From positions 2,356,001-2,420,000 of the forward strand of contig LSAX01000001.1 of the NCBI GenBank assembly GCA_001557505.1: 64,000 nt of DNA. The letters are read 5' to 3'. Made by a program: the position numbers and the translations under genes. Shown here piece by piece: positions 38,901 to 50,131 of the stretch (within the stretch, counting starts at the first letter, position 1; each line of letters begins with the position of its first letter). Under the pieces are notes generated by a model. The model worked only from the letters and a program-made list of their open reading frames with translations, was not told where the DNA came from and ran no database searches. The stretch comes from Reticulascus tulasneorum. Its lineage: Eukaryota; Ascomycota; Sordariomycetes; Glomerellales; Reticulascaceae.

Positions 38901-41900
38901 TGGGTCAAGGGGTTCTTTGAGCAAAAGTCGGCAGCTCAAGATGACGCACAGCACCTTGACGTAGTAGAAGACATGATTCATCTTCTAATTGTCCTTCTAA
39001 GCGACCGAACATCACTGATCGCAGTGGAGGACGAGCCGAATTCAAGTATTCTCGCAATACGGCGTGATATTACGCATATACTATGCTTCAAGCCACTCTC
39101 GTTCAACGAGATTTGCAATAAACTACCAGAGAAGTTCCAAGAGCAGGAGGAGTTTCATCGAGTTCTTGATGAAATGGCTTCGTTCAAACCCCCGGAAGGT
39201 GTCTCAGATGTCGGCACCTTTGAACTCAAGGCGGAATTCATCGAGTACATCGATCCGTACATTGCGCACTATAACAAGAATCAAAGAGAGGAATCCGAGA
39301 TGGCATACCGGAAGAAAATGGCCGTGAAAACTGGAAAGGTGGCGGAAGAGATTGTATACGAACCAAAGCTCCGGCCAATACCTTCTGGCCTCTTCAAAGA
39401 TCTTGCAAATTTCACGAGCACCGGAATGTTCGCCCAAATCATCTACTACTCGCTGCTGTACCCCCTCGTCGCAGCCAAGCTCACGCCGAATGTTCCCTTC
39501 ACTCGCATCGAGACCTTCCTGCAAGTTGTCCTCCACTTGATTCTCATTGCCATATCCGAGGACAAAGCCGATGAAGACGAAATGACAGAGGAATCGTTGA
39601 AGTCATTTGTCTTCATTGCCCTGACGAGAACAGCACGGAGCAACTTCATGCCTGAAGCACCCAACGCTAAGACAATAGTTTCTTTGATGGATATGATGTC
39701 GACCAAGGAAGAGTTCAAAGCGTGCCACCCCAAGATAGGGTTGATCCTGAAGAGAATGCGCCAAAAGCGGCCACGCAACTTTGAGAATGCGTACATGAGG
39801 CTTGGTGTCTCGGTTGATCGTATTGACACTGCTTCTCCAGCAAATAATACGTCTGTCGAAGAGGAACGCGAAAGGAAGAAGAAGGCTGCTCTGAATCGTC
39901 AAGCGAAGGTAATGGCTCAATTCCAGCAGCAGCAGAAAAGCTTCTTGGAAAACCAGGGGACTGTTGTCGACTGGGGCTCCGATCTCGATGAGGATGAAGA
40001 CATCAAGAAGATGGAGGACCGCAAGAATAACTGGAATTATCCATCTGGAACCTGCATCCTCTGCCAGGAAGACACTGATGATCGTCGCCTATATGGGACC
40101 TTTGCCCTCTTCAACGAGAGCTTGATTCTTCGGCAGACGGATCTCCAAGATCCGGATTTTGTGCGTGAAGCCTCCCATACACCATCCAACTTAGATCGGT
40201 CCGCCGAAGATATCAGACCGTTTGGAGTAGCCCACGAAAACAGAAAGACGGTGGAGAAGGTTAATGCTCACGGTGATATATTTACGGCAGAGCGACAGAC
40301 TATTGGGAAAGGCTTCCCCGCGAAGCTGTCTCGTCAAGGGCCTGTCTCTACTGGGTGTGGTCATATGATGCACTTCAGTTGCTTCGAGTTGTATTTTGAA
40401 GCGACAAATCGACGCCATCATCACCAAATTGCCAGACACCACCCCGAGAACATGCGCCGACAAGAGTTTGTATGCCCACTATGCAAAGCTCTAGGCAATG
40501 CTTTCTTGCCTATAATTTGGAAAGGACAGGAGGAGTCTTACCCCGGGCGTCTCCATCCGCACACGGTCTTCGCGGATTTCTTGGATACGCAAATGAGATC
40601 CGCGTACTACGTTCTCGGAGCATCTCGGCCTCCGGATCCAGTGCAAGCAACATTTGCCAGCTACACTGCAGAAGCAGTCACGAGTGCTCTCGCTGAGAAA
40701 GCGTCGCAGTTGCTAGACGAAGCTTGGGTTAAGGATGAGTCAAGCAGTGACTCTGTAACCTCTGGTACACCTCTCAGCTCGGTTTTCTCGGCCATCAATA
40801 CTCCGGTTCCCACAAGTCGTGCAGGTGCAGCGGACCCGGCCAATATCATGGGCGAGCTCGTTCGGGTCTATCGCCGCTTAAGAGACACAATAAGAGCCAA
40901 CGGCTTCAAGACCCGACATCCAATTGATCCACTGGAGGCTCGAGAGCGGGATGAACTGCTTTCAACTGATGTTCTTGCAAGACTAGTCGGGTACTCCATT
41001 TCGGCCACCGAGATACAGCAGCGCGGTGTAGAGGCACAGTATGGCTTGACGTTTTTGGAAAAGATACCCGAGCAAGTGTTAACGCATCTCCGGATTCTCG
41101 CCGAGACTGCGACATCGTACATCGCTGTAGGCGGACTCAAGGCAGGAGGCGAAAATCGTGTAGACGAGGAGTTCCGGAAAGATAGCGAACGCCAACACTG
41201 CCAGCTCTTCATCTCGCAATATTTCGGCGAAGAAACGGAACACGTGCGCCGACCCGTGGATCTGTATCCACCATTGCTCAGTCAAGATGCATTCCTCTTC
41301 CTCACCGAGTGTGTTTATGGACTGCTTCCAGCCCAGGGCTTTGATATAACGCATATTACCAGACTTTGCTACCTTGCGGAAATCGTCAAAGTGGTCTACC
41401 ATATGGGACGCAATATTCCGGTGGCCGTATGGATTGACCGACTCATCAACCGCCAGACACAAGATCCCGCCCTCAACAACTTTGCGGAGTTTTGCTTAGC
41501 CATCACACAGTGTGGCATGAAGATTAATGCAGCTCATCTGGATTTCACAAGCGATATTGGGGAGAACATTGGCTTTGAGCAACCAGGTCTAGATAGCCTG
41601 GAAGGCTACTACTCGTTTGTCAAGAAGTATGCTTTGACGTTTCTCAGGAAGTCTCTCATACTTCACTACGTCAAATTCGGCGTGGACTTCAATAGCCACA
41701 TCTCTCCCCAGCCGGAAGAAGATGAGCTCAGCAGGTTGACTGAGGCGTTACGTGTCTTATCCTTCGATGAAATGTGTGCCGCGTTAACCGCACATGGACC
41801 AACGTACGGTTGGCCGTCCACCACAGAGGCACTGGTGAGTGGATGGATTCGCCACCAGATTATGTGGCCTGGTTCGAGTCAGGAGCAAGATATTCCCAGC

Positions 41901-42471
41901 TCGGCATTGCTCAGTCATCCAGGCATCTTCGAGCTTGTTGGATTGCCGAAGCACTTTGACACGCTTATCGAAGAAGCAACACGAAGCAGATGTCCCACGA
42001 CGGGCAAGGATGTATCAGATCCGATGATATGCCTTCTCTGCGGAGAAGTCTTCTGTGGTCAAGCTGTGTGCTGCCTCAAGGAAGAAGAAATAGCAATAGA
42101 CAGGGAACCACAAAGAATTGGTGGTTCACAACAACACATGCGAAAGTGAGTATTCTTCTTTTTGTTCGTCTCCTTGCGGCATTTCACTAACAATGACCCT
42201 CAGGTGCCAGAAGAACGTGGGAATCTTCCTGAACATTCGCAAATGCTGCATCTTTTACCTCTTCCGCATGTCGGGCTCGTACAATAGCGCCCCATATATT
42301 GACAAGTATGGCGAGACGGACTTCGGACTAAGACACGGCCGTCAGCTACATTTGAACCAGCGGCGGTATGATTCGATGCTTAGAAACACGTTCCTGAGCC
42401 ATGGCATTCCGAGTTTTATTAGTCGTAAGCTCGAGTCCGAGATCAACAACGGCGGCTGGGAAACTATTTGA
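35973..42471 (+). CDS. ubr1: E3 ubiquitin ligase Ubr1 (N-recognin)
   Basis: Large ligase of the N-end rule pathway; it binds destabilising N-terminal residues and builds ubiquitin chains with an E2 enzyme. Exons are 35973-42145 and 42204-42471, giving 2,146 aa. The UBR-box zinc finger covers residues 92-162 (KRCGHIFKPGEASYACRTC ... CDCGDDEAW) and binds basic N-termini. A ClpS-like domain starts near residue 240 (FALVLWNDEKHTIEDV) for bulky hydrophobic N-termini. An Asp-rich stretch near 434 and a Pro run near 475 form a linker. The atypical RING lies at about 1355-1515 (CILCQEDTDDRR ... GCGHMMHFSCFELYF ... FVCPLCKALGN). The C-terminal auto-inhibitory cap is split by the only intron and contains CLLCGEVFCGQ and SYNSAPYIDKYGETDFGLRHG. 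ATGs at 35988 and 36000 are alternative starts. Confidence 0.97.
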
Positions 42472-42691
42472 ACCAAATGAACGGGGTAACAGGATTAAGG
42501 GGTTCATGGGGCCAGGGTTTACTGCATCCTTAGCTACCAAGGCCAGGGAGTTTATCAGAGGACTAGGTGGCCATCGCTCGTTTGGTAGAAGTTCATCTCA
42601 TGTACGATGATCGCGACTTAGACATCCAAAAATCACATCTGTTTAGACATATGAAGTGTGGTCCTAAATTGCTTTGGAATGCATCATGAGC

Positions 42692-44318
42692 CTATATGTT
42701 TGTAGACGCCAATGCCTCCTCCGGTTCAACATCCTCCTGTTTAATCGGCGGCTCTGCGCTTTCTACCTTTTCCAGTGGGGATTCAGCCACATTCAGGGCG
42801 GGAGCACTCACTCCTTCCAGTTCCAGGTTTGGGACTAGATTCCGATAGACCTTGATACTCCCGTCTTGCCCAGCGCTGACCATGGTTTGGCCATGGACAT
42901 CGACCCAGAAACACACGCCGGCGTGGCCCTTGACTCTCTGCACAACTTGCTTGCTCTTCACATCCCAGAGCACGATATCGCCATCCTCGCTTGCAGATGC
43001 CACGAAGGCGCCGCCGTCCGGCAGGACGCCGAAACAGCCCCCCACCGCAAACCTCTCGTTTCGGTGGCCTTGATACGTCTTCTTGACGCTGCCGGCGACG
43101 TAGTCCCAGAGGCGGATGCTGTTATCGAGACTAGATGCGAGGACGAAGCGGCCATTGGGGGAGAAGCAGACACTAGTCACGGCAGGGTTGTCTTCGTGGA
43201 CGAGTGTGCGGAGACACTGCCCTGTGGAGGTGTCCCAGACTCGGCTACATGAAAGGCCGCGTTAGCAAGGAAGGTCATCTTTGGTAGGGGAGCGTAGGTT
43301 CATACATCAAGCCGTCGGTGGAGCAGCTCACGACCAGCGTGCCGTCGCGGCAGAAATCGATACCGCTGACCGGGTCGCTGTGCGCGGGGAGACTGCGCAT
43401 TTGCCGTCCGGCTCGCACATCCCAGAGGAATACCGCCTCGTCGTAGGAGCCTGATGCCAATATATTGCCCTTTGGTGAGAAGGCAAGGCAATAAATGTAG
43501 TTATGATGTCCAAGCAAAGGTCGCATCGGCCGAGCGACACCGTCTTTTGAACCCCCGACGCTCTTTGCGCTCACTTTCGGTCGTCCTGTGACTCGGTCCC
43601 AGAGGCGGATCGCCTTGTCATCCGAGCCTGTCGCCAAAGTCCCGCTGTCCGGACTCCAAGCCACACAGCTCACACCGGCCATGTGTCCGACCAGTGTGTC
43701 CATATGCGCCCCGCTTGCCGCGTCCCAGATCCGTACGGTCCCATCCGCCGAAGCGCTCGCTATCCACCGCCCATCAGGCGAGATACGTACTTGCGACACT
43801 GCTTGCTTGTGCCCGCTCAACACCATGCTAGATCTATACTTGGGCCGCAACGGCTCTTTGGGAGGTGGCGGTGGCGCATGCGAAAGGAGCAGCTGTTGTT
43901 CGATCTTCTCCGCAAGGCTCCTCGGCGTACTCCTATCCGAGCTCAACGGCGACCTCGATCTCGACCTCGTCCGCGACCGTAACCGTGAACGGCTCCTCGA
44001 TCGTGATTCCGATGCTGTCGGTGACCGTGATCGGGATCCGGAACGCGATGAGCGCGAGTAGTACGCATTGTTCAGCTCGTCTTCGCTCGGACTCCGACTC
44101 GGCGACCTGCTAGGTCTGCTTTTGCGAATTGAGATCCGCCGCGGGGCGGACATGAGCTTCCCGTTGGGCGTCGACGCTACATTCGGATAGTCGATGGTGC
44201 CCAGCTCATCGGGCGAACTGTAGCGGGGTGTGGGAGTTGCGCTGAGATCGAGGACTTTCCGGCGTTTGGGTGGTGGTTCGGGGAGAGGCGTCACGTTCGC
44301 AGAATCCAAGTCCGCCAT
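42692..44318 (-). CDS. swd3: COMPASS subunit Swd3/WDR5-like WD40 protein with an RS-rich N-terminus
   Basis: WD40 propeller protein of the Set1/COMPASS histone H3K4 methyltransferase, in the nucleus. Exons are 44318-43306 and 43244-42692, giving 521 aa. About the first 165 residues are disordered and contain a long Arg/Ser-dipeptide region (roughly 60-135). The propeller begins at SSMVLSGHKQAVSQVRISPDG and runs through seven blades (WIASASADGTVRIWD, TLATGSDDKAIRLWD, ILASGSYDEAVFLWD, a blade joined across the intron with RVWDTSTGQCLRTL, FVLASSLDNSIRLWD, FVASASEDGDIVLWD and a last one ending SIKVYRN). The blade order and NPAVTSVCFSPNGRFVL match WDR5/Swd3. A generic WD40 protein remains possible. 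It is divergent from the Isc1 gene, 732 bp apart. Confidence 0.85.
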
Positions 44319-45050
44319 GTCGGCTTCGAGATTTGGGGACTGTGGAAAGGAGGGGGGCTTAACCAGGGATGTGTGGATGGGGGATGCGGGTGTGAGGAGC
44401 GACGAGAGACGCGGCGAGGCTGAAGGCTTGAGGTCAACTTTTTTTCAGGTTAGCTGGTCTGACAAGGGGGTCGGTTTGCTGGCCTGGCGCACGGATACGG
44501 AAATGTGACTACGCTACGGACTACAAGTGTTGGTGATGTTGGTGCTGTGCCGATTGGTCAATTGGGCATTAAGGGTGGAAATCCACAGGGCCCAAGCGCT
44601 GGAACCTTGAACTTTGCACCCGCTAAACTGGCGTTCGCCGGGGCACAATCACAGGCGTTCCCTGCCTGAGCATTGATGTCAAGGGGTCTCCTCGGTGGCA
44701 CTAGCTAATTATCATCTCATCATCGCAAACAAGGTATAAATCCCGGGAGGGCAGCGATGGGTGCGAGAGATCGTCAGGTGCTCAGCTCGTATCAGCGGGA
44801 TGTATTTAACAGCAAACACGCCGGGCTTTCTGCGATTTGTATTCTTCGCTCTGGCTGTTTCCTGGCTACCTAGCTAGCGCTGCCAGATACCTTACGAACG
44901 GTCTCTGTTCGGAAGCTTCGGTCTCTAACGCTTGCCACCTGGGTAACCTCTTTACAAAAGTTTCATTCGTAAAGAGCTCCCCATTTCGTCATCCGCTCAT
45001 TTCTTCTCTCAATTCGACCGTATTTGAGCTACGTCTCAGCTGGAACAGCA
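44319..45050. other. Divergent promoter region
   Basis: Shared upstream region of Swd3 (-) and Isc1 (+). The final 100 bp are C/T-rich, as expected for a leader. A possible upstream extension of the Isc1 frame begins at 45024 but without ATG. Nothing else is seen. Confidence 0.55.
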
Positions 45051-46575
45051 ATGGAAGAACTCCCAACAGAAATCAGCATCATCACCCTCAACTGCTGGGG
45101 TCTCAAGTTCATCTCAAAGCTGCGCAATGAGCGCCTGACCGAGATTGGCCGGCGGATCGCGCTGTCGGACCCCCCGCCTCAGATCGTTGCGCTGCAGGAA
45201 TGTTGGACACAGGAAGACTACAAGAGCATTCGGCGGGAGACTCGCTTCGTCCTGCCGTATGGCAAGTTCTATCACAGCGGAGCGTTCGGTGGCGGCCTGG
45301 CGATCCTCTCGAAGTGGCCTATTGAGGAGAGTACCATGTTCCGCTACCCACTCAATGGACGGCCTACGGCTTTCTTTCGAGGAGATTGGTATGTGGGTAA
45401 AGGTGTTGCGTGTGCTAAGATCAGGTATGGGTCGGCACCGAAGCAGGTCGTAGAGGTGTTCAACACTCATGTAAGTTGAAGGCAGGCAACGAGGGGCCGG
45501 AGGAGTTTTGCTAAAGTTCTTTCAGACCCACGCTCCTTACGAGAAAGAGCCCAATGACTCCTATATCTGCCATCGCACCGCCCAAGCTTGGGAAATCTCT
45601 AAGCTCATCCGCGGCGCCATCGATCGAGGTCATCTTGTTCTTGGCGTCGGTGACTTCAACATGCGGCCACTGTCCCTGGCCCATCGTATTATTACGGCGC
45701 ATGCGGGAGTTCACGATACCTGGCGAGTGCTTCATCCAGACAGCTCCCTCGGCACAGCAGATGACCCAGCAGAGAGGACTCGGCGGCGCCCCATTCCCAC
45801 GGCCGAATTCAACGTTCGCGAGAATGGTGCAACATCAGATAGTGTCTACAACACGTGGCGATGGACGCCACAGCAGCAGAAGCTTCTTAGCGAAGGGAAT
45901 CAGTGCGTGGTACCGAACGATGCCATCGACCGACGGGGCAAGCGGCTGGATTACATCTTCGTGGGAGATGGGAGTCCATCGGGGGCAGGATGGGCCGTGA
46001 AGGATGCGAAAGTGGGAATGGTAGAACGACATCTCAATTTGGGGTGCTCGTTAAGTGATCACTTCTCTGTCGAGGCGACTCTGGCATACCATGTGGCGCC
46101 AAAACCGCGGAAACATCACGACGGAGTGACGAATGGTGGTACCTATCTGCATAGCCCGACAAGGAGCGAACGCAACAATTCCAGCAGCTCGGATGCCCAG
46201 CTCAAGCCACTATCCGCAGAGGACTGCGGCCTCCCCGGCGCGACATACGACGAGATCCTCTCCATGATACACAAGTACGTCCAGCGGGAGAAGAAGCAGC
46301 AGTGGTGGAGGGCCGCACACTTCTACTTCTGGCTCGCCATCTTCGTGGGGTGTCTAGTAGCCGTGTGGTTTAGTCCCCACAACTACGTGGCGTTCGTTCT
46401 GATACTGCTGAGCGGCTTGGGCTTGACGGCGGGCACAGTTGATGGTCTGATGGCGCTGCTGTTCTTTAGTTCGGAACTCAGGGCCCTCAAGGAGTTTGAG
46501 TGGGAGATTATGAACGCGAAGGCAGCTGCTGCTGGGGGAGAGGTTGTTCAGGAAGAGGGTGACAAGAGCTGGTAG
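45051..46575 (+). CDS. isc1: Inositol phosphosphingolipid phospholipase C / neutral sphingomyelinase (Isc1)
   Basis: Mg2+-dependent hydrolase that releases ceramide from complex sphingolipids; yeast Isc1 acts in the ER and mitochondria. Exons are 45051-45470 and 45526-46575, giving 489 aa. It has an endonuclease/exonuclease/phosphatase (DNase I-like) fold: LNCWGLKFISKLRNERL (Asn14), LQECW with metal-binding Glu50, FNTHTHAPY created across the intron, GDFNMRP and SDHFSVEA with the catalytic Asp-His pair. The C-terminal 90 residues contain two membrane segments (FYFWLAIFVGCLVAVWF and VAFVLILLSGLGLTAG) followed by a short tail, as in Isc1 and nSMase2-type enzymes. The intron falls exactly in the NTH.H motif, and phase 0 splicing preserves it. 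Substrate choice is inferred from the fungal family. Confidence 0.94.
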
Positions 46576-47520
46576 AACGTGTTGGATGACGCAAGCCCAT
46601 GCTACGAGGAAATGAGCTATATACCTATACAATTATGTCTGTGAAGAACCTGAGACTTTCTCATTTACCTTGGAGTATCATTTGTTCGCATCAATTGGCG
46701 TTTTACACCATAGGGGCCCGGCCCTCACTGACCTCTTCGTGAATTACGCAGCCTGGCTCCCTCTGATTCTTTACGTCTTGCGTATGAAAAGTCACATCCA
46801 CGTCGCTACTTGCGCAATCAGGTGGATGGCGTGTTTGCGTAGGGGGGTGCGTACAACCGCCTGCCTGGTCCAAGAGAAAGCTCCAGCGTATATATTGCCT
46901 ACCTGGAATAGGAGGAACAGTTGCAAGTATGTACGGCAGGCGGAGTGATCAAGCATGGAGAGCGGTGTGCAAGTGAACAAAGTCTGGTGGCTGGCAGCTG
47001 CGTTCACCGTTCACTTGTACATCAGCACTCATGAACACTGGGAAGGGTACCTGAGCCAGCCCCCCGCCCGGCGCCTAGCCTTCGTGCGCGTACTAATAAG
47101 GTGCCTTAGTTAATTGCAGAGTCAGGTCTTTTAGTGCATCTCAGCGAGGTAACGCAGCGGACAGGGGTCCCATTTGCGGGCGGTGTCCAACTGTCAAATC
47201 ACGTCGCACAGCGGTTGCCACTAGACGGATAAGCTCCCTTATCGCGCTAGCTGATTCGATTTTTTGCGGTGGGGTCAAAAAAGTTTCTGGAGTGAGTGAG
47301 TGTAGAAAAAAATTTCGGCCAAAGCTCTCTCGTCGAGAACCTCGCCTTCCGTCCAACACTTTGGAAAAAGCACCTCCCCACGCTTTTCGATCCCGTGTTA
47401 TACAATTCAAGTTGTGTTAAACCTAAGCACTTCAATTCACTCGCTGCAGGTATTTGCGCATCACAAGCGCAATACTCCACCTCTTCTCCTCTTAAACCTC
47501 ACGTTCTCACCGCAAGCATC
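46576..47520. other. Intergenic region
   Basis: Holds the 3' end of Isc1 and the promoter of the FKBP gene. About 47270-47400 is rich in A and T tracts (GAAAAAAATTT) close to the probable transcription start. The frame open through 47296-47832 overlaps the FKBP first exon out of frame and is a shadow. No other gene is seen. Confidence 0.55.
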
Positions 47521-49269
47521 ATGGCACCTCAGCCTGTCGCCCTGTACGGGCTCGAGATCCCCCCAGGCGATGTTCTGATTCCAGCATCCCCGGATTTCCC
47601 GGCATCTGTATGTATATTCTCGCATTTGCAAGAGTTGCGGCTGCTGCATTTGCACTTGCGCCTGCGATTTGGCGGATTTCAACACTCTTCTGTCCATCTT
47701 GTTGCTCTTACAAGAATCCAAGCTAACAATGGCATTCTTAGTTCCGTATTACCATGGCAGCCATTGACCCCACCGAGGCGCCCGAGCCTGACGAGGATGG
47801 AAACGTTCCTGCCGTTCCCCGTTCCACCCTAAGGCTCGTCAAGCAACGATTTGGTGATGACGAGGATGATGATGAGATCGATGATGAGTACATGAAGGCC
47901 CTTCTGGCTGCTTCCTCGTCCGATGATGAGGATGACGAAGACGACGAGGAAGACTCGGATGCGGAGCCCAATGGTGGCCCCAGCGATCCGTCCAAGTCAA
48001 AGAAGAAGAAGCAGGCAGAGGCAATTCAAAAGCTGATCAAGGCTGTCAGCAAGGATGAGGACGAGGAGTCCGATGAGGAAATGCAGGATGCCAAGCCCAA
48101 TGGCGTCAAGCCCGCCAAGAAGGGCAAGCAGGTTGCTACCGGCGAAGAAGACGATGAGGAGGAAGAGGACGACGAGGAGGACAGCGATGATGAGGACGGT
48201 CTTGACTTGGAGAACTTCGTCATTTGCACCCTGGACACTGAGCGTGTAAGTTTCGTCCAGGATCCAATTTATGCGGCCCAGATACTAACACTACGTTCCA
48301 GAACTTCCAGCAGCCACTCGACATTACTGTCCGAGAGGGCGAAAAGGTCTTCTTCGTTGTTTCCGGTACCCACACTGTTCACCTTACCGGTAACTATGTT
48401 GTCGATGATGATGAGGAGGAAGACGACGAGGAAGACGATGAGGATTATGACTTGCCCCCTGATGAGCTTGACTACGCCCTAGGCGAGCAGTTGTCGGGCG
48501 ATGACAGTGACGAGCTTGACGATCTCGAGGACCCCCGAGTTACTGAGGTCGACTCTGAGGAAGAGGACGCTCCTAAGCTCATTCCTGTCGAGACCAAGAA
48601 AGGCAAGAACAAGCGGCCCGCCGAAGAAGAAGTCGAGGGCCTGGATGATTTGATCTCCAAGGCGAGCAAGGTCGACGAGACTAAGCTTTCCAAGAAGCAG
48701 CTCAAAAAGCTGAAGAACAACAAGGGGGAAGCCGTAGCTGCCGAGGAAGCAAAGTCTACTCAGAAGGATGGCACCACAAAGTCCGATAAGAAAGTTCAGT
48801 TTGCCAAAAACCTTGAGCAGGGCCCGACCGGCTCGGCTGAGAAGGCCAAAGCAGCTGGCTCCAAGCCCGTTGTTGGCGTAAAGGTCGTCCAGGGTGTTAC
48901 CATCGATGATCGCAAGATTGGTTCCGGACGGACTGTTAAGAGCGGCGACACAGTCGGTGTCCGATATATCGGAAAGCTTACCGACGGCAAGGTCTTTGAT
49001 GGTGAGTTTGAGACGCCGTGATTATTCATTCTGCAAAGCATTGATTTCTGACCGAACTTGTAGCAAACAAGAAGGGCAAGCCATTTTCCTTCAAGGCTGG
49101 AAAGGGCCAGGTCATCAAGGGTTGGGATATCGGAATCATCGGTATGACCATTGGAGGCGAGCGGCGAATGACCATTCCCGCCCACCTTGCATATGGCTCC
49201 AAGGGCATGCCGGGTATTCCTGCGAACAGCACCCTCCAGTTCGACGTCAAGCTGCTTGAAATCAAGTAA
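47521..49269 (+). CDS. fpr4: Nucleolar FKBP-type peptidyl-prolyl isomerase (Fpr3/Fpr4 family)
   Basis: Prolyl cis-trans isomerase and histone chaperone of the nucleolus and chromatin. Exons are 47521-47607, 47742-48245, 48302-49001 and 49064-49269, giving 498 aa. Exon 1 gives [16 protein letters not shown], the first strand of a nucleoplasmin-like domain that resumes after a very acidic insert at [14 protein letters not shown] and [21 protein letters not shown]. Several Asp/Glu-rich tracts and Lys-rich patches follow, as in Fpr3/Fpr4. The FKBP catalytic domain is the last 110 residues: [13 protein letters not shown], then across the intron [28 protein letters not shown] and [14 protein letters not shown]506-binding residues such as the Trp of KGWD are present. 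The in-frame ATG at 47754 would remove the first strand and is not preferred. Confidence 0.95.
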
Positions 49270-50131
49270 GCAGCTACTCGCGTCGAATTGTGCTAGCAGC
49301 CCGATGATCATCCGCCTTGTCTGATACCATCCACGAACCTCGATCTCGGTCGTCATTGTACTCTACATACCCGCCCAGGCAGGTGCCTCTGATGGCTGAA
49401 CCTCCGACCTGGCTGCTAATAGCTGAATTTCTACTTTTTCTTGTCATGATTCGCATCGATCGTCAACTTCACTATACGCCATGCCGTAATGAAGAGTCTC
49501 CGACCTGGGCAATCTGTTGGGATCCGTTCTCCTTCAAGGGTGCGGTATCAGATCTTGTTAGATGGGATGACGAGGCGAGGACTTGCGTTGCATTGGTTGG
49601 CGTAGGGTAAAAGTTTCGTTTCTTTCTTTTTCTCTTGTGGTAAATTTGTAGGAATTTGATCGATCACCCTTCGTGATTCCCCTCCGGACTGGATGTGTCT
49701 GGGTGGTTTCTTACCTCTCTCAATAAATCTTACGTTTAAAACAGACCTGCAGTAGCTGATTCCTTCCTGTCATCACGCAATGTCTTTCAACTTCCTTAGG
49801 TAAGGTACCTTACATCCATGTCGACTTGCCAGAACAAGATTGAAGGCTTAGCCAGGCAGTTCATTGGGCTCCTTCTCCGCGAATACACAGCTGCGACTAC
49901 CTACTAGAAGGTAGGAACGTGGGTTGCTGTCGCTGACCCTCGGATATGGGGGCTAAGATATTGCATTCCCCCCCTTCTCGTCTCTCTTTTAGCCATCTTG
50001 CACCCCCATTGTTCGATTCTTACACCCCAAGCTGGATAATCCGGCCTTGTCTCTCTTTTGGACATCACGCATTACACAAAGTCGTTATAGAAGCAGAATC
50101 TTATTCCATACGTTAGCCTCGTCCGTCAAAC
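49270..50131. other. Intergenic region
   Basis: Holds the 3' untranslated region of the FKBP gene and the promoter of the kinase gene. A palindrome-like TAGGTAAGGTACCTTACATCC lies near 49798-49818, of the GGTACC type seen elsewhere upstream of genes in this window. T-rich tracts occur at about 49610-49640. No gene is seen. Confidence 0.55.
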
